11,286 bases of DNA from Baffinella frigidus. Lineage: Eukaryota; Cryptophyceae; Cryptomonadales; Baffinellaceae. Location of the stretch: the NCBI GenBank assembly GCA_026770585.1, contig MU646354.1, positions 16,780 to 28,065 of the forward strand, in the 5' to 3' direction. The notes under the pieces were generated by a model. It saw only the letters and a list, made by a program, of their open reading frames with translations. It made no database searches and had not been told where the DNA came from. Below are positions 1 through 8,209 of this stretch, piece after piece (within the stretch, counting starts at the first letter, position 1; the number at the start of each line of letters is the position of its first letter). The translations under genes were made by a program, and so were the position numbers.

Positions 1-35
1 CCCCCCCCTATCCCCTCCGCATACAGATCTTTACA

Positions 36-89
36 GGATACAACCCCATGTGGGATGACCGGAGTGACTTTACACATGGGGTCGTATCC
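36..89. repeat. Inverted repeat GGATACAACCCCATGTG
   Basis: 17-base arms (36-52 and 73-89) with one mismatch and a 20-base loop. Only one copy is seen in the window. The first nine bases of the window are a C run at its edge. Confidence 0.6.
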
Positions 90-237
90 GCAGACACCGT
101 GTAGCAATGGCTCCAACTGCTGACTTTTGGCGTGTTTGCTGGGCAATACATGTACTCCAATTATTGACTTAGGAATCTGTTGGCATAGATAGCCTAGTGT
201 AGGAAACCTCGCCCGCTGCCTCATCGCGGTCTTCTAT

Positions 238-299
238 CGTGTCTTACAATTTATACCCAATAAAATTGTAAGACACGACGGTCGTGCTTTACAATTTAT
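238..299. repeat. Hairpin CGTGTCTTACAATTT with a third adjacent copy
   Basis: CGTGTCTTACAATTT (238-252) and its exact reverse complement (263-277) form a 15-bp stem with a 10-base loop. A direct diverged copy, CGTGCTTTACAATTTAT, follows at 283. Possibly a tiny transposon end or a structured element. Confidence 0.6.
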
Positions 300-398
300 T
301 AAAACCCGGTGTTCCCCCTCCGTTGCAGAAAGTAATGGTGGGTAAGAGCGGTGCCCACCGAGACAAACGTCGAGAGTGCGACGTCCCAAAACAAAAGT

Positions 399-560
399 GG
401 AAACATCCGTTGACTTAAGTTGAAACCTCCGTTAACTTAGGCGGAAACCTCCACCAACGCAAGTAATGGTGGATTTCGTTGACGTAAGTAATGGTGGATT
501 CCGTCAACTTAAGTAATGGTGGATTCAGTCAACTTAAGCAATGGTGGGTTCCGGGCCGCA
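399..560 (+). repeat. 25-bp tandem repeat AAGTAATGGTGGATTCCGTC with related upstream units
   Basis: Units start at 461, 486, 511 and 536 with an exact 25-bp period. Upstream, GAAACCTCCGTTAACTTAGG-like units (399-460) contain GTTGACTTAAGT, the reverse complement of part of the downstream unit. A further AGTAATGGTGGGT occurs at 331. Confidence 0.8.
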
Positions 561-640
561 GGGGGACGTGCAGACGGTGGCGGTGCTAGTCGCGGTGTTC
601 AACAGAGCCGCTTTCGCGGACGCGACTGTCCGAGGCCGCG

Positions 641-1091
641 ATTCGACACTTCACGACCTCGTCACATCTCTCGTGCGTACTTTTTCCCCCTTTTCTTTTT
701 ATTTATTGATCAGAAGTCTCGTACACACACCGCTACATATACATATATATACGGATGCGACCACATGTTTACCACACAATTGTGAGGCAACTGTCCGGGA
801 TCCGACACTCCACGACCGTCACCGTCACCTCTCTCGTACGTACACCCCATTGTATTTACGGACGGGACCACATCTTTACCACAAATTTCAGAGATTCGGG
901 GAACTCCACGACCTCTTTGCATCTCTCGTGCGTTCACACCGAATCTTGAAACCATAAACCCTGAACCCTACACCCTAAATTCTACACTCTACATCACCGC
1001 TATATGTAAATATATACAGACACGACCACATCTTTACCGCACAAATTCAGGGATTCGACACCACACGACCTCGTTAACTCTCTCGTACGTA
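641..1091 (+). repeat. Degenerate long tandem repeat, four units
   Basis: A block ATTCGACACT, CACGACCTCGT and TCTCTCGTGCGTAC recurs at 641, 800, 893 and 1053 (spacings 159, 93, 160). Before units 2-4 stands a second block, TACGGACG-GACCACATCTTTACC (about 749, 857, 1015). The longer spacings hold extra sequence, including CCCTGAACCCTACACCC telomere-like words at 958-990. Open frames here are repeat-driven. Confidence 0.7.
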
Positions 1092-1420
1092 CCTCCTTTT
1101 TACGTCCATCGATAGGAAAGTTGGTCAGCAAGTTCGTGCATTGCTGCTGAGATGCTTTGTTGTTGACACAGTGTGCACGCGTGGCCCCGAACCGCCAACT
1201 CTTCGGCGTGTAGGTCCTAGTCTTACACTCGAGGAGGCTGGAGGAACCTATTTACATGTGGTGTTGTATACATTTGTACCAGGATAGGGTATTCCAACCT
1301 CGTGACTGTGCAAATTTTGCAGAGTTACGTGACCAATCAACGAAAGTTACTACACAAATGTCCACTTTCAAAAGCTCATCGGTTCCAAATAGGCCCCTCG
1401 CTAGCATTGACATGTGGTTA
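1092..1420. other. Unassigned stretch
   Basis: No gene recognised. CAACGAAAGTTACTACACAA near 1339 is a distant relative of the foldback E arm. Nothing else repeats within the window. Confidence 0.3.
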
Positions 1421-1488
1421 CACGGCCTTCACGGACGGGAATACATGGTGGCCATGTCGGTCTCGATCCGTAATAAACGTGTTTTTTT
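1421..1488 (+). repeat. Dispersed repeat, single-unit copy (partner at 7945-8060)
   Basis: GGCCTTCACGGACGGGAATA, then CATGGTGGCCATGTCGG and TCGATCCGTAATAAA, are shared with the minus strand of 7945-8060. This copy has one TCGATCCGTAA unit where the other has four. Confidence 0.7.
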
Positions 1489-1512
1489 CTCTCTCTCTCT
1501 CTCTCTCTCTCG

Positions 1513-1555
<43 letters not shown>

Positions 1556-1569
1556 CCCCCCTCTCTCTC
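1489..1569 (+). repeat. (CT)n microsatellite
   Basis: About 81 bases of CT with CGCT and CCC interruptions. It directly follows the dispersed repeat at 1421, as a pyrimidine run does at that repeat's inverted copy near 7950. Open frames through it on both strands are low-complexity artefacts. Confidence 0.9.
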
Positions 1570-1678
1570 AAAACCGTGGAAAGTGCAACGCTGCCCGCCG
1601 TTCGACCATAGGCACGCCTCTTCTCCACAGTGCCATGCAGCGGCGTCCGTCCACCCTTCGTCGTAGAGCAGGCACCAT

Positions 1679-1723
1679 GAGAGAGAGAGAGAGAGAGACA
1701 GAGAGAGACAGAGAGAGAGAGAG
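1679..1723 (+). repeat. (GA)n microsatellite with CA interruptions
   Basis: 45 bases of GA with two GACA interruptions. It is the reverse complement type of the CT tract at 1489-1569, so the two could pair in a single strand across about 110 bases. Confidence 0.85.
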
Positions 1724-2307
1724 CCGGAGACATAGCCCACAGACGAAGGAGGCACGTTCCCATGCACACGCGGCACAGCCGCAACCGCGCGACTCCCCAG
1801 CACCACTTCTCTCCCCCTCCCCCCAGCGACCGCCGCGCCCAACATCCCTGGTGGTGTTGCTCTAAGTTTTCGAGAGTTTTAAAATATTGCAAAGGCCGTG
1901 AGACATTTTAAATGGACACTTCTGGTACAAATGAAAACTCGAAAGCATGAAAACTCGATCTCGAAAACGGACAACAATTACCGCAAACGTTCTAACCGCG
2001 AGCACTCCTCTGTTTCAGGTCGGCGATCTCATGAACACAAATCAGCATGTTGATCGATCTTTCGGGTACCGCGCCTCCCCACACCACGCCAGATTCCTCG
2101 AGGGGGGTCACCTTTTTTCGAGCGCACTTTTCGGCGCCGAGCTATCCCAAAAGTAAATAATTTTCCCGTTTTCCTCTCGGGGAATTGGCTTTTGGCGACC
2201 CCTTGCAACACTCTGGCGTGGCCCCACACGGCGGACTGCAAAGGGATTTTGTGAATAACCCAGAAGTAGATAAACCCCTTTACCCCCTCCCCTGAACCTT
2301 GATGGTG
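1724..2307. other. Unassigned stretch
   Basis: No gene, RNA or repeat family recognised. Only a short local duplication ATGAAAACTCGA (1931-1956) stands out. Short open frames here show no recognisable domain. Confidence 0.3.
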
Positions 2308-2457
2308 TAACGGCCTGAAAATGGGGTAGTTAGGCCTACGGCATTGCCTAGGACCTCCTACCGTAGGCCGAGACTTTTTGGTCCTAGGATCCCTCGGCCT
2401 ACGGTAGGAGGTCCTAGGCAATGCCGTATGCCTAACTACCCCATTTTCAGGCCGTTA
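2308..2457. mobile_element. Family A foldback element, copy 1
   Basis: The left arm 2308-2372 and right arm 2393-2457 are each 65 bases and complementary with a single mismatch, around a 20-base loop. The ends are TAACGGCCTGAAAATGGGG and CCCCATTTTCAGGCCGTTA. Near-perfect arms suggest recent activity or recent copying. Outside, GAACCTTGATGGTG (left) and CTATGAACCTTA (right) are shared with the flanks of copy 2 in swapped order, so the true element may extend to about 2294-2470. Confidence 0.85.
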
Positions 2458-2531
2458 GCCTATGAACCTTACTCGGCAGGGTGGAGTGGGTGGTGTTAGA
2501 CTGGATGCATGACCGCATCCGGGGAACCCTG

Positions 2532-2781
2532 TTTTTCTTTCAGAATGCGGCAACGAAAATTACTACGCAAATGTTTAAATACACTGCCAGGCCGGAAATT
2601 TTGTAAAAGTCAGTTCACCCACAAAATGTGTCCACTTAGAAACGAGGTACCCAGATCGGGTACTTCGAAAATCGATTTTCGCCTTGAGGTCTCTCATACA
2701 AAAACTCCGCCCTGGCAGTGTAATATTACTAGTAAGAACGACTTGTGCAGTAATTTTCGTCGCGAGATTCTGAAAGAAAAA
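2532..2781. mobile_element. Foldback element E inserted in satellite sequence
   Basis: Terminal TTTTTCTTTCAGAAT (2532-2546) is perfectly inverted at 2767-2781. Similarity between the arms continues with CGAAAATTACT and ends with CACTGCCAGG (2582-2591) versus CCTGGCAGTG (2711-2720), giving arms of about 62 and 73 bp. Satellite cores lie on both sides (2474 and 2785). No ORF of useful size. Confidence 0.65.
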
Positions 2782-3926
2782 TGAGAGTGGGCGGGGTTAC
2801 AATGGATGCCTGATTGACGTGCCTCGGCAGGGTGGAGTGAAAGAACCCCGAACCCCAAACACACAGAACCCCAAACCCCACACCCCTAACCCCAAAACGG
2901 CGGCAGCGTGGAGTGGGTGGGGTTAGAATGGATGCCTTGCCTGTTTCAACGGCAAGAGTGGAGTGGGTGGGGTTAGAATAAACCCAACGCCCCAAACCCC
3001 AAAACGCGGGGGTGTTGGGAGGTCGGCCCGCCTGAGGAATAATCCACACCTCACCCCTCCCCGTAACCCTAACCCCTAACCCCTCCCCTAACCCCCAACA
3101 CCTGGTCCCTAACGACGGCAGGGTGGAGGGGGGTGGTCTGGGCGACCGGCGTGTACGGCAAGAGAGGCGTGGGTGGGGTTAGAATGGATGGCAGAGGTAC
3201 GTATCTCGGCAGGGCGGAAGTGGGTGATCAGCGCTGCTACTTCCTGTTCGCGCGGAAGTTTGAAACTCCCCTCGACCCTCACCCCGAAACGGCGGCAGGG
3301 TGGAGTGGGTGGGGTTAGAATGGATGGCAGCGGTACGTACCTCGGCAGGGCGGAGTGGGTCCTGATCCCGGCCCGTCTGGCCATGCCTGGCCCGAGCCTG
3401 ACCCGAGAGCCGTCCTGAGCCTTCCCGAGCCTGGCCCTGCCTGGCCCGAGCCTTCCTGAGCCTGGCCCTGCTCTGCGCTGCCACTTCCTGTTGGCGCGGA
3501 AGTTTGAAACTCCCCTTGACCCTCACCCCGAAACGGCGGCAGGAGCGGAGTGGGTGGGGTTAGAATGGATGCCTGAATCACGTGCCTCGGTAGGGTGGAG
3601 TGAAAGAACCCCGAACCCTAAACACACAGAACCCCAAACCCCACACCCCTAACCCCAAACCGGCGGCAGCGTGGAGTGGGTGGGGTTAGAATGGATGCCT
3701 TGCCTGTTTCAACGGCAAGAATGGAGTGGGTGGGGTCAGAACAAACCCCACACCGCTGACACCGAAACGGCGGCAGGGTGGAGTGGGTGGGGTCAGAATG
3801 GATGCTTGAAAGGCAGGAGTGGAGTGGGCGGGGTCAGGATAAACCCCACACCCCTGACTCCAAAACGGCGGCAGGGTGGAGTGGGTGGTCTGGGCGACGC
3901 GGTGCTACTTCGAGATGCTCTTCGCG
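2782..3926 (+). repeat. Satellite-like array built on CGGCAGGGTGGAGTGGGTGG with GGTTAGAATGGATG
   Basis: The GGAGTGGGTGGGGTTAGAAT core recurs many times, singly and inside longer duplications: 2796-2985 matches 3559-3748 (190 bp, about ten differences, offset 763), and 3231-3326 matches 3475-3571. Between the cores lie runs of CCCCAAACCCC/CCCTAACCCC telomere-like words (2848-2895, 2991-3005, 3050-3105, 3610-3660). Isolated cores also occur at 2474 upstream of element E. This resembles telomere-associated satellite. The several minus-strand frames through it are repeat artefacts. Confidence 0.8.
3366..3476 (+). repeat. GC-rich CCTGGCCCGAGCCT short tandem repeats
   Basis: Variants of CCTGGCCCGAGCCTTCCTGA recur about six times with imperfect spacing of 10-16 bases. 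It sits between two satellite cores and is absent from the other satellite units, so it is a local expansion. Confidence 0.6.
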
Positions 3927-4556
3927 TGGAAGTTTCACGGGGTGAGCCGAACCGCCTTTCTAAACCTAAAGGGGACCGCACTCCTAAACCTACACCGAAC
4001 CGCACTCATAAACCTAAACCCTCGGGCCCTTAACCCCAAACCCTCCCCTGGAAGTTTCACGGGGTGAGCCGAACCCCGCACTCCTACACGCAACGAAAAT
4101 TAGTATACGATTCGTCCTTGCTAGTAATATGAAAGCATCTGTGCAGTAACCCTCGGGGCCTTAACCTCAAACCCTCCTCTGGAAGTTTCACGGGGTGAGC
4201 CGAACCGCCCTCCTAAACCTAAATGGGACCGCACTCCTAAACCCAAACCCACTCCGCACTCCTAAACCTAAACCCACTCCGCACTCCTAAACCTAAATGG
4301 AACCGCACTCCTAAACCTAAACCGAACCGCACTCATAAACCTAAACCCTCGGGTCCTTAACCCCAACCCTCCCCTGGAAGTTTCACGGGGTGAGTCACGC
4401 CGCACTCCTAAACCCAAACCCTCGGGCCCTCAACCCCAAACCCTCCTCTGGAAGTTTCAGGGGGTTCGCCACCCAACTCTCCGCCCTGAACCTTAAAAAC
4501 TACGCCCTAAACCCTACGCCCTAAGCCCTCGGGCCCTTAACCCCACACCCGCAACC
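3927..4556 (+). repeat. Tandem blocks starting TGGAAGTTTCACGGGGTGAG with inner 24-25-bp units
   Basis: Blocks begin at 3927, 4049, 4180, 4375 and 4449. Blocks 1-4 continue into CCGCACTCCTAAACCTAAA-type words and close with CCCTCGGGCCCTTAACCCC. Block 3 holds six inner units at 4205, 4229, 4254, 4279, 4303 and 4327. Block lengths vary with the number of inner units. The CCTAAACC content gives it a telomere-associated look. Confidence 0.8.
4090..4147 (+). mobile_element. Fragment related to foldback element E
   Basis: CAACGAAAATTAGTATACGA and CTTGCTAGTAATAT follow the reverse complement of the right arm of E (CGACGAAAATTACTGCACAA, CTTACTAGTAATAT) at the same spacing. It interrupts the second block of the 3927-4556 array. 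A further weak relative, CAACGAAAGTTACTACACAA, is at 1339. Confidence 0.5.
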
Positions 4557-5027
4557 CCAAAGGCATGCCGCGTCGCAGGTCCTCGTAGCTATGTCTCACT
4601 TCATTTGGGCGCACCGATTTGGTGCACATGGGCCCTTTTTGCGCCAAAGTTCGCGGGTTTGTACCGCGGACCCAGCATGTCAACTTGAGAATAGTCGGTG
4701 AGCCCGAGTGAGGCAGACTTGTTTTGAGGCACGAAACGATTTCGTTGATTTTGATTTATTCAACAGGATTGTCGGTGTCAGCCCATGCCATCCCCAAGCA
4801 AGGACCGAGTCTGCCGTACTCTCCCAAAACAATCCCCATCTATCGTCAACTTTCGGAACCGTTTGATTTCAAAAGTGGCCACCATATGCAACAACCTCGC
4901 CCTACCATTCGAACCGCCTGCCTAAACCCAACATTTAAGGAACGGCCACGGCCAGCCGCGATTGCTAACCCTGACGGTGCTCTAACCCTGACGGTGCAAC
5001 AACCTGGCTATAACCCTCAGACACCCT
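4557..5027. other. Unassigned stretch with one structured segment
   Basis: No gene recognised. 4604-4648 can fold: TTTGGGCG pairs with CGCCAAA (one bulged G), enclosing the hairpin GCACC-GATTT-GGTGC. CTTTTT precedes the closing strand. An open frame through 4724-5068 lacks an initiating ATG at its start and overlaps repeats, so it is not called. Confidence 0.25.
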
Positions 5028-5423
5028 GCCATTGCTTCGCGGCCACATTTGGTGCTGCAACAACTTAGCGCTCACAAACAAGGGGAGAGGCACGGGGGGC
5101 GTGTCGTACGACGGGCTCTAAGTTGACGTAATGACTCTAAGTTGACGGGGCGGCTCATGGAGGCAGGCACGGACAGAGCTGCTGCCGAGCCTCTTCGGAA
5201 CCGTTTGATTACAAAAGTGGCCACCATATTCAACAACCTTGCCCTATTTGGTGCTGAAACATCTTAGCGCTCACAAAGAAGGGGGTCGGCAGGCACGGAC
5301 TGGGCTTCTGCAGAGCCTCTCAGACATCGTTGGCGGGATGACTCTTAAGTTATAAGTTGACGGAATGACTCTTAGTTCTAAGTTGACAGAGTGACTCTAA
5401 GTTGACGGGGCGGCTCATGGTGT
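5028..5423 (+). repeat. Diverged repeat units related to 5424-5599, with AAGTTGACG spacers
   Basis: 5028-5085 matches the TTCGCGGCCACATTTGGTGC block. 5246-5285 is a partial second copy, and GGCAGGCACGGAC occurs at 5162 and 5288. Between them, variants of ATGACTCTAAGTTGACGG recur at 5113-5150 and 5336-5410. A separate direct repeat, ACCGTTTGATT(T/A)CAAAAG with GTGGCCACCATAT, links 4859-4905 and 5200-5246. Confidence 0.65.
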
Positions 5424-5599
5424 GGCAGGCGCGGACAGAGCTGCTACAGAGCCTCTCAGACATCGTGCCATTGCTTCGCGGCCACATTTGGTGCTGCAAC
5501 AACTTAGCGCTCACAAACAAGGGGGTCGGCAGGCGCGGACAGAGCTGCTGCAGAGCCTTTCAGACATCGTGCCATCCGGCGCCGGCGGCTCTTCAGAGC
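5424..5599 (+). repeat. Direct repeat of about 176 bp, left copy
   Basis: It carries GGCAGGCGCGGACAGAGCTG, CAGACATCGTGCC, the block TTCGCGGCCACATTTGGTGC with CAACAACTTAGCGCTCAC, then a second GGCAGGCGCGGAC and GCCATCCGGCGC. The right copy is at 5732-5913. Older relatives lie at 5028-5085 and 5162-5330. The open frames through this array (up to 218 codons) arise from the repeat and hit no known family. Confidence 0.8.
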
Positions 5600-5731
5600 C
5601 ACCGCGGTCTTCACGGATGCAGTCCATCTAAACGATTCTTACTGCAATTTTGTCCATTGCTATGGATTCCAACCGGAATTTCCCCCGAGAATCCGGGGGA
5701 AAATACCTTCGGTCGCTGCTTCGTGGATGGT

Positions 5732-5913
5732 GGCAGGCACGGACAGAGCTGCTGCAGAGCCTTTCAGACATCGTGCCCTCTGCCATTGCTTCGCGGCCAC
5801 ATTTCGTGCTGCAACAACTTAGCGCTCACAAACAAGGGGGTCGGCAGGCGCGGACAGAGCTTCTGCAAAGCCTTTCAGACATCGTGCCATCCGGCGCGGG
5901 CGGCTCTTCAGAA
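5732..5913 (+). repeat. Direct repeat of about 176 bp, right copy
   Basis: Nearly the same order and sequence as 5424-5599, with a small insertion (CCCTC near 5776) and a few substitutions such as TTTCGTGC for TTTGGTGC. A 9-bp stem hairpin TTTCCCCCG/CGGGGGAAA (5679-5702) lies just upstream. Confidence 0.8.
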
Positions 5914-6055
5914 ACGTGGACAGAAGCGGGCGTCCGCGCCGCATCCCAGGTCCCAACGCCCTCACTACTTTACACGTCATGGTGGGCACTCAAAAGTTGA
6001 CGTAAGGCAAAACTCCTGGAATCCTAGGGTTGCGCCGCATCACAGGTTCATAACA

Positions 6056-6198
6056 TAACGGACTGAAACTCGGGTAGTTAAGCTTACGGTATTGCCTACG
6101 GTAGGCCGTAGGGCCCTAGGGGGGGTCCTACGTAACACTAGGTCCTAGGGGCCCTACGGCCTACCGTAGGCGATAACTACCTGGTTTTCAGGACGTTA
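6056..6198. mobile_element. Family A foldback element, copy 2
   Basis: Long-armed inverted repeat: left arm 6056-6120 starting TAACGGACTGAAA, right arm 6144-6198 ending TTTTCAGGACGTTA. The arms match except for scattered substitutions and about 10 bases (AGCTTACGGT region) missing from the right arm. It shares arm sequence with copy 1. The sequences just outside suggest it sits in the opposite orientation to copy 1. Confidence 0.75.
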
Positions 6199-6228
6199 CC
6201 CTATCAAGGTCCGAACGCCCTAAACCCT

Positions 6229-6300
6229 GCATAAGAAACCGGCACACTCCAGGACCCTGCAGTAGGCGTATGCCTAGCTAGGGCCCTCTGGTGGTCCCAG
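6229..6300 (+). mobile_element. Family C internal fragment without terminal repeats
   Basis: CATAAGAAACCG, then GGACCCTGCAGTAGG, GCCTAGCTAGGGCCCTC and TGGTGGTCCC, follow the interior of C4/C5 in order. Neither CAGGGGTACCTCGCTCAT end is present, so it is a dead remnant lying 30 bases beyond a family A element. Confidence 0.6.
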
Positions 6301-6645
6301 AGCGCCGCCTAAGGACCGCAGAACCACTGCAGGGTGAAATTCCTCTCTTCTTCTTGATTACTCTCGATGCAGGTCCTAAATGAGGCCCGTGAGCCTTGAG
6401 TTGAGAGATACAAACGTCTATGAGCCTTCAGAAACGGGCCCGCCTCAGAGTCAGGGGGAAACAGCGTTGCAGATCTTCCTACCGCTGTCCGAACTCGGGT
6501 TCTCTGTCAGCCTATTGTCAAGTTGGTGTTCTTGGTATGCGGTACATATTTGTCAGCTTTGGAGCAGAAACGAGCCCGAGCTCACCAGATTGGTGGGCGT
6601 AAATAGACTGAGACGGAGCTACGTCCTATGTCCGCCGCCCATAAG
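6301..6645. other. Unassigned stretch with a splice-acceptor-like motif
   Basis: No gene recognised. A pyrimidine-rich run, TCCTCTCTTCTTCTTGATTA, followed shortly by GATGCAG at 6366-6372, resembles a 3' splice site. An ATG frame (6380-6694, 104 codons) follows but runs into telomere-like repeats and shows no recognisable domain, so it is not called as a gene. Confidence 0.3.
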
Positions 6646-7000
6646 TAGCAAAACCCTAAACCCCGAACTCTGGCCCCTAAACTATAAACACTAAACCCTC
6701 AACCTCAAAACCTAAACCCTAGACACTAAACCCGAAACCCGAAACCCAAAACCTTAAGCCCTAAACCCAAAACCCAAAACCCTCAACCCTCAACCCCAGA
6801 CCCTAAACCCCAACCACTAACCACTAAACCCTACACCCTACACCCAAAATCCGAAACCCAATACCACAAAACCCAAAACCCAAAACCCAAAACGCCACGG
6901 CAGCCACGGCAGCCGACCCGGCTATTCGGACTCGCCTGCGTGAGGAAGGGCAAACCCTACACCCAAAACCCCAAACCCTAAACCCTTCCCCCTAAATCCA
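6646..7000 (+). repeat. Degenerate telomere-like sequence (CCCTAAA, CCCAAAA, CCCTACA words)
   Basis: About 350 bases made largely of seven-base words of the form CCC-N-AAA, with frequent single-base slips. No uninterrupted canonical run longer than about two units, so this is old interstitial or subtelomeric sequence, not a functional telomere. Confidence 0.7.
6904..6951 (+). repeat. Direct repeat, left copy of the pair at 7007
   Basis: CCACGGCAGCCGACCCGGCT and onward to GAGGAAGGGC, about 80 percent alike to 7007-7056 by eye. It is embedded between two stretches of CCCTAAA/CCCAAAA words. Confidence 0.6.
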
Positions 7001-7006
7001 AACTCC

Positions 7007-7056
7007 CACGGCAGCCTATGCGGCTATTCGGGCGGGCGGGGGTGCGGAAGGGCTCT
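7007..7056 (+). repeat. Direct repeat, right copy of the pair starting at 6904
   Basis: CCACGGCAGCC, then CGGCTATTCGG and GGAAGGGC, match 6904-6951. The two copies are separated by telomere-like words, so unit plus telomere words may have been duplicated together. Confidence 0.6.
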
Positions 7057-7118
7057 CAGCATTCCCACAAAGTCTCAGTGGTCTGCTCCGTCTGTCGCAT
7101 TCCTGTCCAGGTGCTACA

Positions 7119-7265
7119 CCCGAAACCCGAAACCCGGAGCCCAAAACCCGAAGCCCGAAGCCCGACACCCGGAACCCGGAACCCGCAGCCCGAAACCCGG
7201 AGCCCGAAACCCGAAACCCGACACCCGACACCCGAAACCCAAAACCCGAAGCCCGAAACCCGAAA
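7119..7265 (+). repeat. Array of 21 CCCGAAA-type heptamers in perfect register
   Basis: Every seventh base from 7119 to 7265 starts a CCC; the following four bases vary (GAAA, GGAG, AAAA, GAAG, GACA, GGAA, GCAG). After this the phase slips at CCCCTAAA and the array degrades into CCCTAAA-like words up to about 7312. The complement, TTTCGGG, is one substitution from TTTAGGG, the plant/algal-type telomere unit. Confidence 0.8.
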
Positions 7266-7351
7266 CCCCTAAACCCGAAACCCTAAACCTTAAACCCAAC
7301 CCCTAAACACTCAACAGGGGCTGGCGGCATCGTGCGGCAAATGCGGGCACG

Positions 7352-7742
7352 GCGGGCACGTCGCTCACATGCGGCCATGGTTTTCCAAGTACTAGCCCCC
7401 CCCCTCCTGAAGAAGAAGTCTCTCTCTCTCTCTCTCTCTCTCTCAAACACACACACTCACTGAATCTCTCTCCCGCTCTATGTCTCTCTCTTTGCGGGTA
7501 CGTTGCACACATGCGGCCATGGTTTCCCAAGTACTAGCCCCCCCCCCCCCTGAAGAAAACGTCTCTCTCTCTCTCTCTCTCTCGCTCTCTGTATCTCTCT
7601 CTCTCGCTCTCTGTCTCTCTCTCTGCGGGTACGTCGCACATATGTGGCCATGGTTTTCCAAGTACTAGCCCCCACCCATAAAGAAGAAGTCTCTCTCTCT
7701 CTCTCTCTCTCTCGCGCGCTCTCCTCTCTCTCGCTCTCTCTC
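7352..7742 (+). repeat. Three tandem units of about 130-140 bp, each ending in a (CT)n microsatellite
   Basis: Units begin at 7352, 7494 and 7625 with GCGGG(C/T)ACGT. All contain GGCCATGG, then CCAAGTACTAGCCCCC and GAAG(A)A, followed by a long CT run that includes CGCT interruptions. The flanking unique part is well conserved while the CT and C runs differ in length. Confidence 0.8.
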
Positions 7743-7880
7743 AACCCTGAACCCTGAACCCTGAACCCTTTACTAGGTACTCGAACCCGCAAACTGCAAC
7801 CCTGAAATCTAAAACTTGAACCCTGAAACCCCGAACCCGCAACCCGCAACCCGCAACCATGAACCCTGAACCTAGATACT
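7743..7880 (+). repeat. Telomere-like variant heptamers
   Basis: Short runs of CCCTGAA (from 7744) and CCCGCAA (around 7837-7857), separated by irregular A-rich pieces. These are CCCTAAA-type variants and probably interstitial, not a chromosome end. Confidence 0.6.
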
Positions 7881-7944
7881 CAAAATGCGCATCCGGGTGC
7901 TACGGTAGGCGTGTTCTCATGGCCACCCTAGTAGCGGTGTGTCA

Positions 7945-8060
7945 GAGAGAAAAGTGTATTTATTACGGATCGAACCCTTACGGATCGACCCCTTACGGAT
8001 CGAGGCCTTACGGATCGACCCCGACATGGCCACCATGTATTCCCTTCCGCGAAGGCCTTG
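7945..8060 (-). repeat. Dispersed repeat, inverted relative to 1421-1500, with a 15-bp tandem expansion
   Basis: On the minus strand this reads GGGAATACATGGTGGCCATG, then TCGATCCGTAA and TAATAAA, then a pyrimidine run, matching 1421-1500 on the plus strand. Here the TTACGGATCGACCCC unit occurs four times (starts 7963, 7978, 7993, 8008; exact 15-bp period), whereas the other locus has one. On the plus strand the unit would encode YGS-x-P, but there is no sign of a real gene. Confidence 0.7.
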
Positions 8061-8080
8061 TGAGACCCGGACCTAAACGT

Positions 8081-8209
8081 CCACGCCAGAGGGCTCCAAA
8101 CATCCACGTTTGACATCTTCCAGGGGAAATCCCTAGAATCCTTAGGTCGGCGACGTCCGCCGATCTGACGTGGTTGAGGCGTCGGTTTCCCTCAAGCCCT
8201 CTGGCGTGG
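8081..8209. mobile_element. Small inverted-repeat element (family D, single copy)
   Basis: CCACGCCAGAGGGCT at 8081-8095 is perfectly repeated in reverse complement at 8195-8209, giving a 129-bp unit. The interior holds a hairpin TCGGCGACGTCCGCCGA. No clear target duplication and no second copy in the window, so calling it a transposon is tentative. Confidence 0.45.

Noticed and set aside
1256-1892. Overlapping frames of 136-187 codons on both strands
   Set aside because: They run through (CT)n/(GA)n and consist of Leu-Ser or Arg-Glu strings; microsatellites are open in several frames by composition.
3109-3581. Minus-strand frames of 88-115 codons
   Set aside because: They are translations of the satellite cores (recurring SILTPPTPPC-type strings) and shift frame between units.
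4724-5068. 114-codon frame with a signal-peptide-like start
   Set aside because: The frame opens at TTG, not ATG, in what looks like nuclear eukaryotic DNA, and its 3' half lies in repeats shared with 5424-5913.
6380-6694. ATG frame of 104 codons after a splice-acceptor-like motif
   Set aside because: No domain recognised, and it ends inside telomere-like repeats; one motif is not enough to call an exon.
6646-7312. Functional telomere
   Set aside because: No uninterrupted canonical repeat run, and substantial different sequence on both sides; better described as interstitial telomere-like sequence.
7352-7742. Possible CRISPR array
   Set aside because: Units are about 130 bp, the conserved part is not a short repeat with unique spacers, and the variable part is microsatellite.
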